DNA of 5,945 nucleotides from Bacteroidales bacterium. Its GTDB lineage: Bacteria > Bacteroidota > Bacteroidia > Bacteroidales > JAOZQN01. A program made the translations under genes and the position numbers. Position 1 is the stretch's first letter. Each line of letters starts with the position of its first letter. The notes under the pieces are model-generated. The model saw nothing but the letters and a program-made list of their open reading frames with translations, did not search any database and was not told the origin of the DNA. The stretch covers positions 1 through 5,945 of the forward strand of contig JAOZTW010000346.1 in the NCBI GenBank assembly GCA_029938985.1. Reading direction: 5' to 3'. Shown one piece after another: positions 5,659-5,945 of this stretch.

Positions 5659-5945
5659 TTTTTTTAATATACTTGAAAAAAAAATAGAATGAAATTAGTA
5701 AAATAAAAATTATACTTGCAGTTAAAAAACCACGTTTAAATTGAATATGATTAATATTCATTTTAATTTTTGAAAAAATTACAGATTTATTAGGTTTAAA
5801 ATATTTTTTCATATTTTCAGTATTATAATATTCTATTTTTTTTAATCTAATACCGTTTAAGGGCTTTATTTCTATATTTGCAATTGAATTTTTAATATTT
5901 ATTGTTAAATAGTTCTCCTCTTTAACTTCTCCCATGCCTGTGGCT
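5648..5945 (-). CDS. C-terminal part of an unknown membrane-anchored protein (runs off the right edge)
   Basis: The frame is open to the window edge, so about 99 codons are visible and the start is probably outside. An ATG at 5935 exists, but three sense codons (Ala-Thr-Gly) precede it without a stop. After that Met come a polar, beta-rich-looking stretch (YLTINIKNSIANIEIKPLNG), a lysine-rich segment, a hydrophobic helix at about residues 70-88 (FLTASIIFILLISFYFFF) and a basic tail, KYIKKIKY. A C-terminal helix with a positive tail suggests a protein whose bulk lies outside the membrane with the tail in the cytoplasm. It also superficially resembles a sortase-type C-terminal anchor, but no sorting motif is visible. 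No family is recognised. Its stop lies inside the 3' end of the polymerase-like gene. Confidence 0.6.
   Translation of the reverse strand, partial: ATGMGEVKEENYLTINIKNSIANIEIKPLNGIRLKKIEYYNTENMKKYFKPNKSVIFSKIKMNINHIQFKRGFLTASIIFILLISFYFFFKYIKKIKY

Noticed and set aside
5658..5685. T-run and A-run pair after the polymerase-like gene as a bidirectional terminator
   Set aside because: The stem would be only A-U pairs with a 10-nt loop and it lies inside the coding end of the convergent gene. Such runs are common at this composition.
1..5945. CRISPR array, tRNA or rRNA genes, insertion sequence
   Set aside because: No regularly spaced short repeats with unique spacers, no tRNA-like cloverleaf or rRNA sequence, and no transposase or terminal inverted repeats were seen. 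The only regular repeats are the coding blade repeats.

Overview
The window is very AT-rich, apart from a short richer patch in the central gap. Three things point to the Bacteroidota: perfect matches to the TAnnTTTG -7 promoter box of that phylum, no obvious Shine-Dalgarno sites, and a large periplasmic double-propeller sensor with Y_Y_Y domain of the type that phylum uses in its hybrid two-component systems. The genus cannot be told from this sequence.

Layout. Positions 141-3773 (minus strand) encode a complete 1210-residue membrane receptor: signal peptide, 14 Reg_prop blades (two seven-bladed propellers), Y_Y_Y domain, one transmembrane helix, a coiled coil and an intact SpoIIE/PPM-type serine/threonine phosphatase. 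Six bases after its stop codon is a possible coupled 27-codon membrane micro-ORF (51-134, minus). A 541-bp gap (3774-4314) holds divergent promoter candidates, several inverted repeats and an unusual 75-bp patch of about 40% GC that may fold as RNA. Positions 4315-5658 (plus strand, TTG start) encode a polytopic membrane protein that looks like a Wzy-type polysaccharide polymerase. Convergent with it, overlapping by 11 bp, is the 3' end of a gene running off the right edge (5648-5945, minus). Its product ends in a transmembrane helix and a basic tail.

How the genes may work together. The receptor would sense a ligand, probably a glycan by analogy with hybrid two-component systems, in the periplasm. 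It would pass the signal through the helix and coiled coil to a cytoplasmic phosphatase acting on a phosphoprotein such as an anti-sigma-antagonist. No such partner, kinase or sigma factor lies in the window. The Wzy-like protein suggests a surface-polysaccharide function on the right side. A regulatory link between the two sides is only inferred from their divergent arrangement.

The least explained parts are the GC-richer patch at 4148-4222, with a promoter-like box on each side pointing into it, and the micro-ORF at the left edge.
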